Part shown: positions 1-12,119 of the stretch, piece after piece
How the letters are laid out: each line of letters begins with the position of its first letter
Position numbering within the stretch: the stretch's first letter is position 1
Assembly (NCBI RefSeq): GCF_001522545.3
Contig: NC_031769.1
Location: 148,127,361 to 148,191,360 of the forward strand
Direction: 5' to 3'
Source: Parus major
Lineage: Eukaryota > Chordata > Aves > Passeriformes > Paridae
Length of the DNA: 64,000 nucleotides
The notes under the pieces: model-generated
What the model was told of the DNA's origin: nothing
Database searches by the model: none
Seen by the model: the letters and a program-made list of their open reading frames with translations, nothing else
Translations under genes and position numbers: made by a program

Positions 1-1158
1 AAATTGTCCACCAACAAAAATCCACAGCCTTGTCCAAGAAAAGGCTTTTATGAGCAACAGATCCCTTTTCTTTTTGCAAGAGCTGGGCAATAACCACATT
101 GATTTGATGCAATTGTCATGGAGTGTTTCATGTGGTGGGTACCTGTCCAACAGGAACTATTTGTCTGTGTTGCACATTTATTTTGCTTTCCAACAGCTCC
201 AAGGAGCCATTGGTCTCTACAGCAGCAAACCGCAAAAAGTGAGATATACGAGTTCTTACAGCAACCAATAAAAATAAGTTATTTTTATATGCAACAAAAA
301 ATGCTCGTTGGTGACACTTAGTCTTTTTAAAATAAGAAAATAAAATGCCTTTAATATTTACAGCTCCACTTTTTTTCAGCTGCTCAGAAGAAGGTCTCCT
401 GAGTACCAAGTCACCAAAGATATGGAAATCCGTCAGCAAACTCCAAACTCAGTTTGTTCCATGCTGACTTTTCCTTCAGCATCTCCTGCTTCCTGCCCCA
501 GGCTGCAATGTATAAACTAATAGCAGAAGTGAGGGAAGTAGTTGTAATCTATCACCATGACTGATACCAGCCCCAGGAAAGGCAGTTTATTGCAGGTGGT
601 ATGTTATCTTCAAAAATAGAAACCTTGCAAAGATTATGACAAAAACTTCAACACTTTCTACACTTTGTTTGCAGCACTATTAATTCTCCACTCTGGATTT
701 ATTTCCATGAGGGTCATGTAGCCAGAAAAAAAATACAATGGAGGAATTCATTTTCTTTTTAGGAGTGTTCTGGGAAGCCAAGCAATTAGAGCAATCTTAA
801 GCTGTCATGTATTATCAATTGCTGCTCAATTATTTTACTTAAATAAAATACTGATTGCAGAGTCTAATCTGCAGCTATCAACAGAGTGATTAATTTAGGT
901 GCACTATTTATTATTGAAAAATTAAAAAAGAACATCTAACTTTACGTGAAAGGAAAAAGACAAAGGGACAAGGGAAATACACAGCATCTCTTTACAACTC
1001 ACTGCTATGCTGCCAATTCTCTGTTTAGAAATGGTTGAAGCTGCTGTATCCTCTACAGAGTTTGGAGACAGCTCAGTCCCCACTACAAATGGAGTTTATG
1101 GGTCTGGTGCAAGAGAGGAAGGGAGTCACTATCTCTTACAGAGGGCACTGAAGGTTGG

Positions 1159-1664
1159 AATCATAAAATCATTGAAGAGTTTGGGATGGAGGAGACCTTA
1201 CAGACCATCTGGTTACAACTTCCTGGCATGAACAGGACACCTAGACCGGGCTAATCAAAGTCCAGCCTATCCCTGAGCACCTCCATGGATTGAGCATTCA
1301 CAGCTTCTCTGGACAACCTCTTACGACACCTCACCACTCCTGTAGGAAGGAATTTCCTCCTAATATGTAAACTGAACCTGCTCTCCTTCAGCTCAAGGTC
1401 TTTCCCCTTTGTCCTGTCACTCCATCCCTTGTCCAAAGTCCCTCTCCAGCTCTCTTGGAGTCTGTTTAGGCACTGGAAGGGGCTCAGAGCTCTCCCTGGA
1501 GCCTTCTCTTCCCCAGGCTGAACACCCCCAGCTCTCCCAGCCTGGCTCCAGAGCAGAGGTTCTCCAGCCTTTGATCAGCTTAGTGGCCTCCTCTGGACTT
1601 GTTTGAAGAGTTCAACATCTCTCTAGTGTTGGGGCTCCCAGAGCTCCAGGTGGAGTCTCTTAGG
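1159..1664 (-). repeat. CR1 LINE, 3' part
   Basis: Read on the plus strand, this is the reverse complement of the avian CR1 3' region. It begins with the tail-like aatcataaaatcattgaa. It then passes the segment about sudden truncation hot spots (cacagcttctctggacaacctc), the block tgtcctgtcactccatcc, and ccaggctgaacacccccag. It is about 500 bp, 5' truncated and noncoding. Confidence 0.85.
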
Positions 1665-2649
1665 AAAAATCTTGTTCTCTTCAGGAGACTGAAGAGGCCC
1701 AGACAAAAAAAGGGGTATGGCTGTTGAGGCCATCAAGTGCTCCACAGAGCACCAGCTCCATGAGCAACTCCACACCCAAGGTCTGCCCAAGGTTCACCTT
1801 CTCCTCAATGGTACAAATTGGGAAAAAAGAAGATACACGTTCCATTCAACTTAAAAAAAAGCCTCTCTGCCCTACATTTCCCTGTTCATTTCAAAGCCAA
1901 ATGCTGTGGTCTTTGTAGGCTCTTCCAGATTTTGGCTCTGTAGACTGCAAACTTTGCTGTTGACACTTTTCTTACATATTTTCAGTCAAAAATGCAGGTT
2001 ACCTAAGAGACACAAATGCTAAGTTAGGCTATCTGAGGGCAAATGAATTACAACTGCAGATAAAAAGCTCAGGAAAGAAAGGTTGATGGGTATCACTTCC
2101 TGCAAGTTGACTCTCCCAAACACCCTCACATGGTTTTATTCTCCATTCTATACAACAGAAACTATTTTAAAAATATCCATTATATCCAAAATGATTCATC
2201 TCATTGTTCAAGGATTTTTTTTCTTAATGTTTAATTTATTTCTCTCTGTCCTTAGTTACTACTTGGTCATTTCTTACTACCTTCAACCTTAATATTTTAA
2301 ATTATTCTTCCCTTTTTTCAATGCTATTACACATCAAGTATTTCTACACAGTCATCATGGCTCGACTAATCACTGCTGCACTTTCTGAGCCTGCAATTGG
2401 TAAATTCCTGTAATCTCTCTTCATAAATTATACTTAATACTTCTTCCTCATTTATTTCCTTCTGGATCACCTCCAAATTTCTAATAGAAAAAGCAGGCCA
2501 AAATGCTCTCATTTCTCACACACCTTCTTATCATATAAAAGGTGCCAACGTCTAAGGCAGACACTAAAGGCTGTGTGACAGTTCACTTCATTTTCCAATT
2601 GTCTGTGCTCAGTATCCAGCTGAAAATTTCCAATTTCTGGTTAAAAGTA

Positions 2650-3165
2650 CCCAGCAGGTCCAGTGGCTCATCCTCTGTAGTTGTCTCACTCACCAGTTGT
2701 GTCAGGAATTTATCTTCTGCACACTCCAGGAACATCCTGGACTGTTTCCTCTTTGCTGTGTTGTATTTCCAGCAGACAGCTGGTTAAATTGAATTCCTCC
2801 ACGGGAACAAAGGCCAGCCATCATGAGGCTTCTCCAGGGTACTTCTAGAGCAATTTATCCATCTCTTCATCCTGGCTGGGTGGTCCATAACAGACTCCCA
2901 TCAGGATTTCTGCTTTGCTGGCCTTCCCCATTATCCTGACCCATAAACACTCAGCCCTACTGACACAAGGGTTGGCCCCACTGTCTCTCCTCCCTTGCTG
3001 TCCCTTCTGAAGAGTTTACAGTGATCCACTGCAGCACTCTGGCTGTGTGAGTCATCCCACCCCGTTTCCAGTCACAGTTTCCCATTGGCACAATGGCTCC
3101 TCCTGTTTGTTGCTCATGCTGTGGACATCAGAGCTCTTATGTCTGCAGAAACAGTGCAATTCCAG
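2650..3165 (-). repeat. CR1 LINE ORF2 endonuclease-domain remnant
   Basis: The minus strand preserves broken pieces of the CR1 ORF2 APE-type endonuclease domain, including WDDSH-like, GVCYRPP-like and GDFNLP-like positions, all interrupted by stops and frameshifts. The order of pieces and orientation are consistent with one old copy. It is separated by about 1 kb from the CR1 3' end at 1159-1664 in the same orientation, so the two may be one internally deleted element or two insertions. It is not functional. Confidence 0.7.
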
Positions 3166-3989
3166 CTGGTGTCTGCCACCACAAATCCAGAAATCTTGTG
3201 TTTGTTCTCAGACCAAAACTGTGGTTTGCAGTTCCATCCGGTAATTAAAATTACGGCTCTGAACAACAAGCAGCTCACTCTCTGATCAAAGGAGATATAA
3301 TTCAAACAATTAATCATTCATTTTACTTTGACAGTTCTGCTTATGTGTCACTGGCAGATGGGGGTGATGCTCTCAGAGAACAAAGTCTGGGTCGTTTTAA
3401 TCTCTAGAGGAAGGAGGAATTATTTATAGTGTAGAATTGGTGAATTACATGTTGATGTCTTCTACATGTACTGCCCAGCGATTTGCCCTGGCTCACTTCA
3501 GAGTCACTGGGGAGCCAACACTGGGATTGTGGAGCTCAGATTAAGGGTCAGGTATTTTCAAACTGTCTGGGACTCATAAATACTAAGGTGAAATTTTTAG
3601 AGAAATAGTGAGACAACCTTAGAGCATGAAAATTCATGAGGAATCAGAAGAGAGAAAAGTGTCTGAGCAGTGCAAAATCCAAAAGTCTGGGAATTAGAAG
3701 CCAGATACCTTAATGCCAGCCCTGTGTAGCCCCAGTTGTACAGATGATGGGGAAAATAATCCAATGTATGATTTGTTGTTGCACAAAACACTGCAGGAGA
3801 ATGAGCAGCAAGAAGTGTGCATTTGTCAAAAGTTACCTGGTACCTTTCTAGGACAGGGTAACACCTGAGGAGGAAGAAAAGCAGCAGATGACGAATACAC
3901 AAGTACAGCAAACAAAGTCTAGATGAAAATACTGTAAAACTGGCTAATTAATCATACTTTAACAGTATTTTTTCATCAGTAAATTCTCT

Positions 3990-4310
3990 TTTTTGGTAAT
4001 GGACTGGAAGGATGCACAGGAGGGATTTCAACATCATAAAGTTCAGCAAGGACAAATACAAGGCTCTGCTCCCAGACTGGGACAATCCCCAGAATCTGAA
4101 CAGACTGGGAAATGGGATGGGAGCTGTCTTGGAGAGGAGGTGGGAATAGCTGGTGGTTGAAAAATTGGCATGAGCTGGCCATGTGCACTTGAAGCCCAGA
4201 AAGCCACCTGTGTCTGAGGCTGCATCAAAACCAGAGTGGGCAGCAGGTGAGGGAGGGGAGTTTATGATACCCTGAGTTTGTGTGGTTTTCTTGGATCCAG
4301 GACTAACCAA
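3990..4310 (+). repeat. Old CR1 LINE fragment (ORF2 C-terminal region)
   Basis: The plus strand resembles the CR1 ORF2 segment around aagttcagcaaggacaaata, caatccccagaatc, and gcccagaaagccacctgt followed by ggctgcatcaaaa. This is a recognisable landmark series, heavily diverged. Confidence 0.65.
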
Positions 4311-4384
4311 TACTTTTCAGGAGTGGTTTATGTGATGGCATAGAAAGGACAGTTCATAAATAAGAAATATCTTAAGCCTGCCAG

Positions 4385-4935
4385 AGAGAGATGGTTAGAA
4401 TTCAAAGGGATCTTGTTAAAATGGGGAAACACTGTAAAGAATAAAAGGGTGAAGCCAAATAATGAAAATACAAAGTTCTACAGTTGGACATAAAGAATAA
4501 TAGGCAATTTACTGGGCAGAAGTCCTCAAAGAGAACATAAACATAAAGAGAAGATAAACAAATAAGTAAAGGTGCTCAGGGGTACTGGGGACAAAGCTAG
4601 CACTTGTGAGATAAAATATTGTCTCCAATTTTGAGCAACAAATCTCAGGGGAATCACCTGGAAAGAGACAGCTCAGAGAAAAGCCATGGGAATGATCAAA
4701 AGCGTTAGAAACACAGGCTGAGAGGGGAAATAGGAATTAGTGTGTTTTTCAATGTAGAAAAAGCAGGATGTGTGGGGTTGGAGAGGTGGGGGGGGACACA
4801 ACAGATGTGATAATGCTTTTCTGACAAGTGGAACTGTTGCAAATAGGAAGGGAATAAACTGTTCTCCATATTCCCTATGCATATGACAGAAATTCATGGA
4901 CTGAAACTACAACAGGAGACATCTATATGAGAAGT
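4385..4935 (+). repeat. Old CR1-like LINE fragment, second copy
   Basis: The plus strand again runs through the same landmark region (aaaatacaaagttctacagt) and into the 3' block (gagaaaagccatgggaatga, cacaggctgagaggggaaat, gttctccatattcc). Because it restarts the series seen at 3990-4310, it is probably a separate old insertion in the same orientation. It is strongly decayed. Confidence 0.5.
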
Positions 4936-6005
4936 TAATGATTTGGGTTGTTGATCCCATCTTAGAGCTGAGAAAAGGATTTGATGATGTTTAAAGATTG
5001 CTCTTAACTCCACTTGTCTAATACTCAATGCAATCAATACAAACCCTGGAAATCAGAAAGAGAGAGGGACAGTTTCAGAACGCAGCCACAAACTTCCCAT
5101 CAGCTCCAGTCACTAAACTGATTAAATCACTCACTTCTCCCTCAGCCTTTCTGAGCTAAGACAAATCCAGCAAATCTCTGCTCTGTTAAACATCCTCGTC
5201 CACAAAAACAAAAGGTGAAGCTCAATAAGCTTTAACCAACTTATCAATAGCCACAAAGACACTTTCTGCCCTCAAACAGCAGCAGATAACAATCAGACAG
5301 CAGCGTCTCCCCTTCAGCAAGGAACAATGGCATCAGCAGCAGGGAATCCTGACAACAGTGTGCCATCTATCAGCTGAGTGTGACAACAAGCCACAGCCAG
5401 CCCCTGTCCCAAGGGCTGCATTTAGGAACCATCAGGCACATCTACAGTGACAGAGAAGACACTCCTGCACTTAAAAACCCACCAGTCACTCAGCAGAGAA
5501 GTGAGTTATCCTGCCTGCCTTCCCACCTGCATCGCCCCCTCCCCAAGGAAATGACAGTTTAGGAGAATTTGGATTCAGCTCTCCAGTTTATTAGAAAGTT
5601 TTAAGTATTTAAATTCAATCATGCTCAGCTTGTGCTCCCTGAGTTCAGATTAACTTTCAATGGACTGTTTTAATTTTGTTTTAATTTGCAAATGAGGCAG
5701 GTGAGAGTCTAGACTTGAAAGGGGAGATGGCTCAGCTCACACACTGGTGTCTCTGGCTCAAAGGATGAAACACTGGAAAAACTGGATGAATCTAGGGAGG
5801 TGGGGTGAGAATTGGAGGAACTGGGAAACTGCTTTCAGACTGAATATACCTTGAAAAGGCTGCTGTTCCCTGTTAACACTGCAGGTAATTCATTGCTTTT
5901 TCCATTCATGGAATTTCAGATCAGTAAAATAAATCATTTTCCAGCACAGAGGACTATAGACTGCACCTACCATACCTCATTTTATGATTTCTCATGGAGT
6001 ACGAT

Positions 6006-6252
6006 ACAGAATCATAGAATCTTTAAGGCTGGAGAAAACCTCCAAGACCATCAATTTCAACCATTGACCAAATTCCACCGTGTCCCCAAAACCATATCAT
6101 GAAATGACAAATCTTCTCATTTTTTGAACACTTCGAGGGATGGTGTCTCCATCCCTTCCCTGGAAAGCTTGTTCTAATGTCTGATCACTCTTCCATTAAA
6201 GAATTTTTTCATAATATCCAACCTGAATGTCCCTGGTGCAACTTGAGGCCAA
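6006..6252 (-). repeat. CR1 LINE 3' end
   Basis: This starts with the tail motif agaatcatagaatc and continues aaggctggagaaaacctcca, then the truncated 3' UTR ending near gcaacttgaggcca. It is about 245 bp and 5' truncated. Confidence 0.8.
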
Positions 6253-6565
6253 ATATATATTTGAATTTTTATTAATACTCAGTAATATCAAAATACTTTT
6301 GTCAGGCCTTAATGAACAATGCTGAAAAGTCACTGAAGTACTTCAAACACTTCTAAAAGCAAAAGGAAACAACCATTTTCAGGGGTTTTGGCTGATGACA
6401 ATAAATTCTCACTGTTTAATGACTCTTTGGCATAAATAGATGGGTTTTCCTCTCTGTCCAGTCCTTACCAACCACAACTGCAGCACTTCTTTAGTTGATA
6501 ATATAAGGAGGTGATTTAGAATGGAAATTAATAAAGTTTCAGTTACCATTATCAAACCCAAAAAA

Positions 6566-6735
6566 ACATAGAACCATAGAATCATAAAACATCCTGAGTT
6601 GGAAGGAACCCATCAGGATCATTGAATCCAACCCCTGGCCCTGCACAGGACAGCCCCAAGAATCACACCATGTGCCTGAGAGCTTTGTCCAAAGGCTCCT
6701 TGATCCTTTCACTTTGGGCCACTGTCATTCCAGCC
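6566..6735 (-). repeat. CR1 LINE 3' end, short
   Basis: The tail motif catagaaccatagaatcata is followed by gagttggaaggaacccatca and atccaacccctggccctgca. It is about 170 bp and 5' truncated. Confidence 0.8.
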
Positions 6736-7757
6736 AGCCTCAGCTCAGCAGAAAACTGAAATAACATCCCTTTGCATATTTAGCCCATGAAAGACCCCAA
6801 GCCATGCCTGTAGGGTGGCTCCCTTGCAAAGTCTGAGATGCCAGGAGCCAGCCCTCCCCTTCCTCGACACCCTGCCACATTTTGATTTCCTGGGCGCTCA
6901 AAATGGTTTATTACAGGAGAGTGTTTCTGCCCTGATTCCCACCCTTACCCGTGCGCTGAACCCTCACCTCTGTCTGTAGCCTCTTTGAGTTTAGGTTTGT
7001 ATCTTTTCATTGTGGTGTTTTGTTGTTTTTTTTTAACAGAAAATAGATTGCCATAAATTTTGCCCTTTCAAGTGTTTAGTGACAGAGTGGAGCTGCCCTC
7101 AGTCACATCTGTTTATCCTGGTAAGCACATTTATAAAGTGATTTCCCATCCTCGTTATTCTGTCAATGGCATTTCACACTGCAGCTACTTTAATGCAGCA
7201 TTTTATCACTTGTCCTGAGGGCTGCTGACACCTGCCAATTTCAAGGCTTCATTCCAATCTTAATTTTCTTCTTTTCCTTTCCTTTGCCCTCACTTCCTTT
7301 CCCCGTCTTCTCCTTTATTTCCAGAAGAAAGGGGAGCTAGATAAGTGCAACGAACGCCGAGGATTTCCTCTCCCCTTTAACACAGAGACATAATAATCCC
7401 ATAATAATCCCATAATGTGGAGCATGTTAGTGAGGAAAAGTTGAAATTCAGGAGAGTGCAGCTGCATTTCACTTGACTATTGGACTTTTCATCTTTTTTT
7501 TCTGACAAATTCTCTATTAATGCTCCTGGGATAAAATTTCCCTGCTCCCTTGCTATGCAGAAATTGGACTGTTCATCTCCAAGGGAAGGCACTTTGTGCT
7601 CTTGATTGCTATGATCCTCCTGCCATCCAGAATTACCTACAGGAAACCAGAATAGGCTACAATCCAGATCAAAGCACAGCAGGAGAAAAATTCTACTCAA
7701 AGAATGCTTTTTAGACCTCCTTGAGACAGCTCCCTTCTCGCCACAACACCCGTATTT

Positions 7758-8062
7758 CATAAAGCCATAAAATCATTTTAGGATGGAAGAGACCTTTAGG
7801 ACCATTGAGTCCAACCATTTACCCAGCACTTCCAAATCCACCACTAAACCATGTCCCCAAGTGCCACATCAACACATTTTTTAATACTTCCAAGAATGGT
7901 GACTCAACCACTTCCCTGTTCCAGTCCTTGACAAGCCCTCTGTGCAGGATTTTTTTTTCCTGATATCTGACCTAAACCTCCCCTGGCACAGCTCGAGGCC
8001 ATCTTCTCTTGTTCATTTTTAACTCTGGAGAAGAGACTGAACCCCACATTACTCTATCCATG
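7758..8062 (-). repeat. CR1 LINE 3' end
   Basis: The reverse-complement CR1 tail (ccataaaatcattttaggat) is followed by gaccattgagtccaacc, aaatccaccactaaaccatg and gatatctgacctaaacctcc. It is about 300 bp. Confidence 0.8.
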
Positions 8063-8147
8063 ACCATCCAAGGAAAATTTTAGGCTCTCAGGCTGAGTTT
8101 GCTCATACCTTAATGGCAATTCTTAGTTTGCTCAGTTTTCCAGCCAG

Positions 8148-8447
8148 GAGACTTTTAAAGCCTCCAGACAGCAAGAAAACTTCACAGGAGCCTGTTCCAG
8201 TGCCCAGCCACTGTCTGGGTGAAGAACCTTTTGTTAATATCCAACCTAAAGGTCCCAGACATGACTTCAGGCCATTCCCTTGGGTCCTGTCACTGTCACC
8301 ACAGAGCAGAGATCAGTGCCTGCCTCTCCTCTTCCCCTCAGGAGGAAGTTTTAACTACAATGAGATCTCCACTCAGTCTCTTCCTCTCCAAACTGAACAA
8401 ACCAAGTTGCCTGAGCCCCTTCTCACATGGCTTCCCCTCTAGAATAA
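8148..8447 (-). repeat. CR1 LINE fragment of a different subfamily
   Basis: The landmarks are ctgggtgaagaaccttttgt, cattcccttgggtcctgtca, cagagatcagtgcctgcctc and ctccaaactgaacaaacc, typical of one CR1 3' UTR type. It lies just beyond the previous CR1 in the same orientation but is a different type, so two adjacent insertions are likely. Confidence 0.7.
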
Positions 8448-9054
8448 AGATAATGTTTTGCCAGCACCAGAAATGTTGTCCTGGTTGAAGATACAGTCAC
8501 CAGTTTGCAAAATCACATCAGAGCTGGTCTTGCATCATTCTCCAAGACCAAAAGAAAAATTTCAATTTTCATAGGCCAACCATTCTCTTACTCACATTGT
8601 CACTTAGTTTTACGAAATAGTAAAAACAGTTTTCTTCTTCTGGTCTGCAATTAACATGAGTTTCAATTACTGGGATTTTCCTTCAATGGAATAGATTTTT
8701 CCCCCCATTTTATGGCTGGAATGTACAGTCACGTTGGTGGAAAAGGGCAGTGTGCCAGAATATTACTTAAATAACCCTGGCACACTTAAATGGAAGGCTG
8801 CTCATCTATACAATTAAAAATACACATCAAAATCAGGACATTGTTTTTCTTTGATTTCATTATCCAGACTGATGGCTTATAAATGCATTTACCCATGGGA
8901 TCCTCAGTCTGTGATTATCAAGAGAATTGAGTCATAGGAAGGTGTGGGTTAGAAGTCACCCTAGAAACCATCTGGTTACTCCATACTCTGAAGAGGAAAC
9001 AGAAAACAAGCAGGTGAAGAATGGTCTCTGAAAAACAAATACTTGTTATTTTCC

Positions 9055-9232
9055 TTGAACATGCCCTGTCCCTGGAACTGTTCAAGGTCAGGTTGGACAG
9101 GGCTCTGAGTAACCTGGTCTAGTGGGTGGCATTCTTCTGGGGGGCAGGGACGGTTGGAATTAAATTATCTTTAACGTCCCTTTCCACCCAAACTTTTCAA
9201 TTATTCCCTGATTTTTATGATTCTATAGATGT
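9055..9232 (+). repeat. CR1 LINE 3' end
   Basis: Plus-strand CR1 3' terminus: ctgttcaaggtcaggttgga, taacctggtctagtggg, ggttggaattaaattatc, ending in the tail tatgattctata. Its last about 90 bp form the start of the 304-bp duplicated segment. Confidence 0.8.
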
Positions 9233-9447
9233 GAGTTCAAATTTAAAAAAAAATTCAGGTGACAAAAGTCTTCTCAACTCAGACACAAAGGAGGGAAGTG
9301 CTCTAAGGCTCTGGGGTGACAGAAGCTGGGATACATCACTGCCACTCAAAGAAAAAGAAAAAAAAATCCACAAAATAGAGTTTTGTCCAAAGAGTCTGTT
9401 GAAGAAGCAGCCTGCAGGTATCACTGATTATGGATGCATGTTTGAGC
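9144..9447 (+). repeat. 304-bp direct duplication, copy 1
   Basis: This segment recurs at 11628-11931 with the same length and about ten differences, roughly 97% identical by eye. It holds the last about 90 bp of a CR1 3' end plus about 215 bp of flanking unique sequence. Upstream of 9144 the CR1 continues, so this copy looks like the parent. Confidence 0.88.
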
Positions 9448-10236
9448 TTTTGAGATGAACAACAGGAGATTCTATACAGTACATTAAGAGAAAGGAGCTG
9501 ATCATGGGTCAGCTCATGATAGAACAGATGTCTAAAATCATAGTGGATGAACTGTGTTCTAAAAGTGTGTTTTCATAGATTACTTCGAGACCTTAAAGTC
9601 AGACAGGGACATCTACACCCTGGAAATCTCCAGTTGTGGGAGAAGTACCTTGCTCTGGGTGACAAGAAATCCTAATGAGCTGCAGAATCCCCCAGACTTG
9701 CTAACAGGAACACCCAGTCCTTGTTTAGGAACAAGCCCTGTTGCAGATTGTCAGCCACAAACAACCGAGCTTTGCAAAAAGTCTTGGCTCTTTGAATGAT
9801 GAACTGAGTAATAAAACCTTACACATGGTGGTAAAATGGCTAAAACAGAACAAAACAACAAAGCACATGCAAGGCTGTGATAGCCTGGTCCTTGTAAGGA
9901 AAATCACAGCTCACTTAGCCCTCACAACTCTTTAAACAAGTCGATAACTCAGTGGAAATGAAAAAGAAAGTGCAAACCTATTGCTTTAATTTTTTTTCAG
10001 ATTTTGGAGGTCTGGGATGTTGTCACTCCTCAGGTGACTACAGAAGGTAACTACCATGGAGAGAGGTACAAAGCAATGTCAAATGCAAAAGCAGGTCAGG
10101 AGAAAGAAGAAAGAAAGAAGAAAGTAATAAAAACCAAACAAAAAACCAACCCAAAATTAAAAGTAGGTCAGTTTTCAGCCTGACAAAAGGTTAACAGCCA
10201 GCTTCCTCTAGGCATTTTGCTGGATGCCACATTGTT

Positions 10237-10258
10237 AAATATATATATATATATATAA
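10237..10258. repeat. (TA)n microsatellite
   Basis: A perfect alternating TA run of about 20 bases inside otherwise ordinary intron. Confidence 0.9.
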
Positions 10259-11627
10259 GTGATCCAGGAAGGTGAATCAGTGGTGGAGAGAGGAAAAAAA
10301 AATCCCAAAAAAGACCAAAACCATCTCAATCTGCCATTATAATAATTCTGCAAATTCCATGTTAAGATGAAAGCCCTATTCAGGTGCAGAAGACTGTAAC
10401 CTTTGGTGAGCTCCCTTGGGGCAGGAGCTGGATACAGAACTATCAACAAACCCAGGGCCACCTGAACAGTCTCACCTGGAGGCTGCGTAGGTGAGGCAGG
10501 CACAGTTATTCCAGGACACAGGGGCCACAGGTGGAGCCAAAACCTCCAGGCAAGCCTTGAGACTGGAGGATGGAAAATCCTGCCAGGAAAAATGGAACAT
10601 GGAGCTGATTCTGGCTGCCTGGTGAGAAGCAGGGTGTCCCCAAAACCTAGGGAGGGCCTGGCTGAACATCACCAGGTCTCAAAATATCCTAAGAGGTGCC
10701 TGAATCCAAGCAGACCGAATTTGGGCAGCTGAGTTTGGACCTTGTAGGATGTTAATGTAGTTTGGACCAGCTGTATGTTAATGGCAGGATGCCTCCAAAG
10801 CAATACCCAGTGTGCAGGGCAGCGAGAAGACCTTGTCTGGAACGGATGGAATAATGAATAGCATGGACTTGGTACACAAAAGATGTAGAAGACAACGCCT
10901 GGGGGCAATCACAGGGCGGATCCAGACTGTATTTCTGTAGTCAGGCTCCTCAAGACTGGACAGGGATGTTGCAAACATCAGTAGGTGCTAAAGCACTTTC
11001 AACAGCACGACTGTGAATGATGCTCAACACTGATGAATGCAAGTGTGAGAGGGGGGAAATGAAAACTCCTCCTGCAGCTCCTGTGACTCCACATTTGGCA
11101 CACAAGTCCAGCAGAGAGGCTTGAGCAGCCTAAGGAAAACCACTGCTCAATGCACTGGTGCCTTCCAGAACAGCAAACACAGCACACCAGGCCCTAAATA
11201 ACACAGGGCTGGCAGTCTGGCACCACTTCCCAGCTCCAGCCTCACTCAGGAGGAGAGGATTAATTTATCCCCGTGCTAATGCAGCACAGCCAGCGAGTGC
11301 CAGCACCTTAGTGCCTGACAGGAACAACGTGGCCGAGGCAGGTGGAACTTCAGTGGCACTCCTGACCCCGGATCTCAGAGGAGGAGTTCCTGTCTCCCCT
11401 CCTTTGGAGGTCACCAAGAATCAGAGAGCCTTCAGTACAAAGCCATCTGCTCATCACTTCACCCAACTCACCACAGCACAGGGCTGTCCTGATGCCTACG
11501 GAGAAAAACCCACCTGGGAAACAAAGGACTGGCTCCTCAAGGCTCCTCCAAAGCTACAGTGGCAGCCTGTTTGATGGCACACAACAAGAGGTGCCCTAGC
11601 TCCGTGGGAACTGGGAGGAAAGGAATA

Positions 11628-11931
11628 GCAGGGAGGGTTGGAATTAAATTATCTTTAACATCCCTTCCCACCCAAAATTTTCAATTATTCCCTGATTTTT
11701 ATGATTCTATAGATGTGAGTTCAAATTTAAAAAAAAAATTCAGGTGACAAAAGTCTTCTCAACTCAGACACAAAGGAGGGAAGTGCTCTAAGGCTCTGGG
11801 GTGACTGAAGTTGGGATACATCACTGCCACTCAAAGAAAAGGGAAAAAAATCCACAAAATAGTGTTTTGTCCAAAGAGTCTGTTGAAGAAGCAGCCTGCA
11901 GGTATCACTGATTATGGATGTATGTTTGAGC
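11628..11931 (+). repeat. 304-bp direct duplication, copy 2
   Basis: This is the same segment as 9144-9447, 2,484 bp away in the same orientation. Upstream of 11628 there is no CR1 sequence, so the CR1 tail is cut at the duplication border. The TA-rich tract begins right after the copy ends. This shows a DNA-level copying event rather than two independent LINE insertions. Confidence 0.88.
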
Positions 11932-11935
11932 ATGT

Positions 11936-11982
<47 letters not shown>

Positions 11983-12119
11983 TATATATATAAAAATATA
12001 TTATATTTTATGTATATATATCTAAAATATATAATATTTTATATATTATAATATATATTATAATATATATGTATATTTATTATATAAAAAAGAGGTATTT
12101 ATATAATAAATATTTAAAT
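11936..12119. repeat. TA-rich simple-repeat block
   Basis: About 180 bp made almost only of A and T. It starts as a (TA)n run of about 30 bases, passes a short (CA)n run, then imperfect palindromic TATATTATAATATA blocks. It directly abuts copy 2 of the 304-bp duplication. It could form cruciform or unwound DNA. No gene function is implied. Confidence 0.88.

Noticed and set aside
11158..11574. Open frame of 138 codons on the plus strand
   Set aside because: Its composition resembles translated noncoding sequence, with no domain and no flanking splice signals; it is antisense to TSNARE1.
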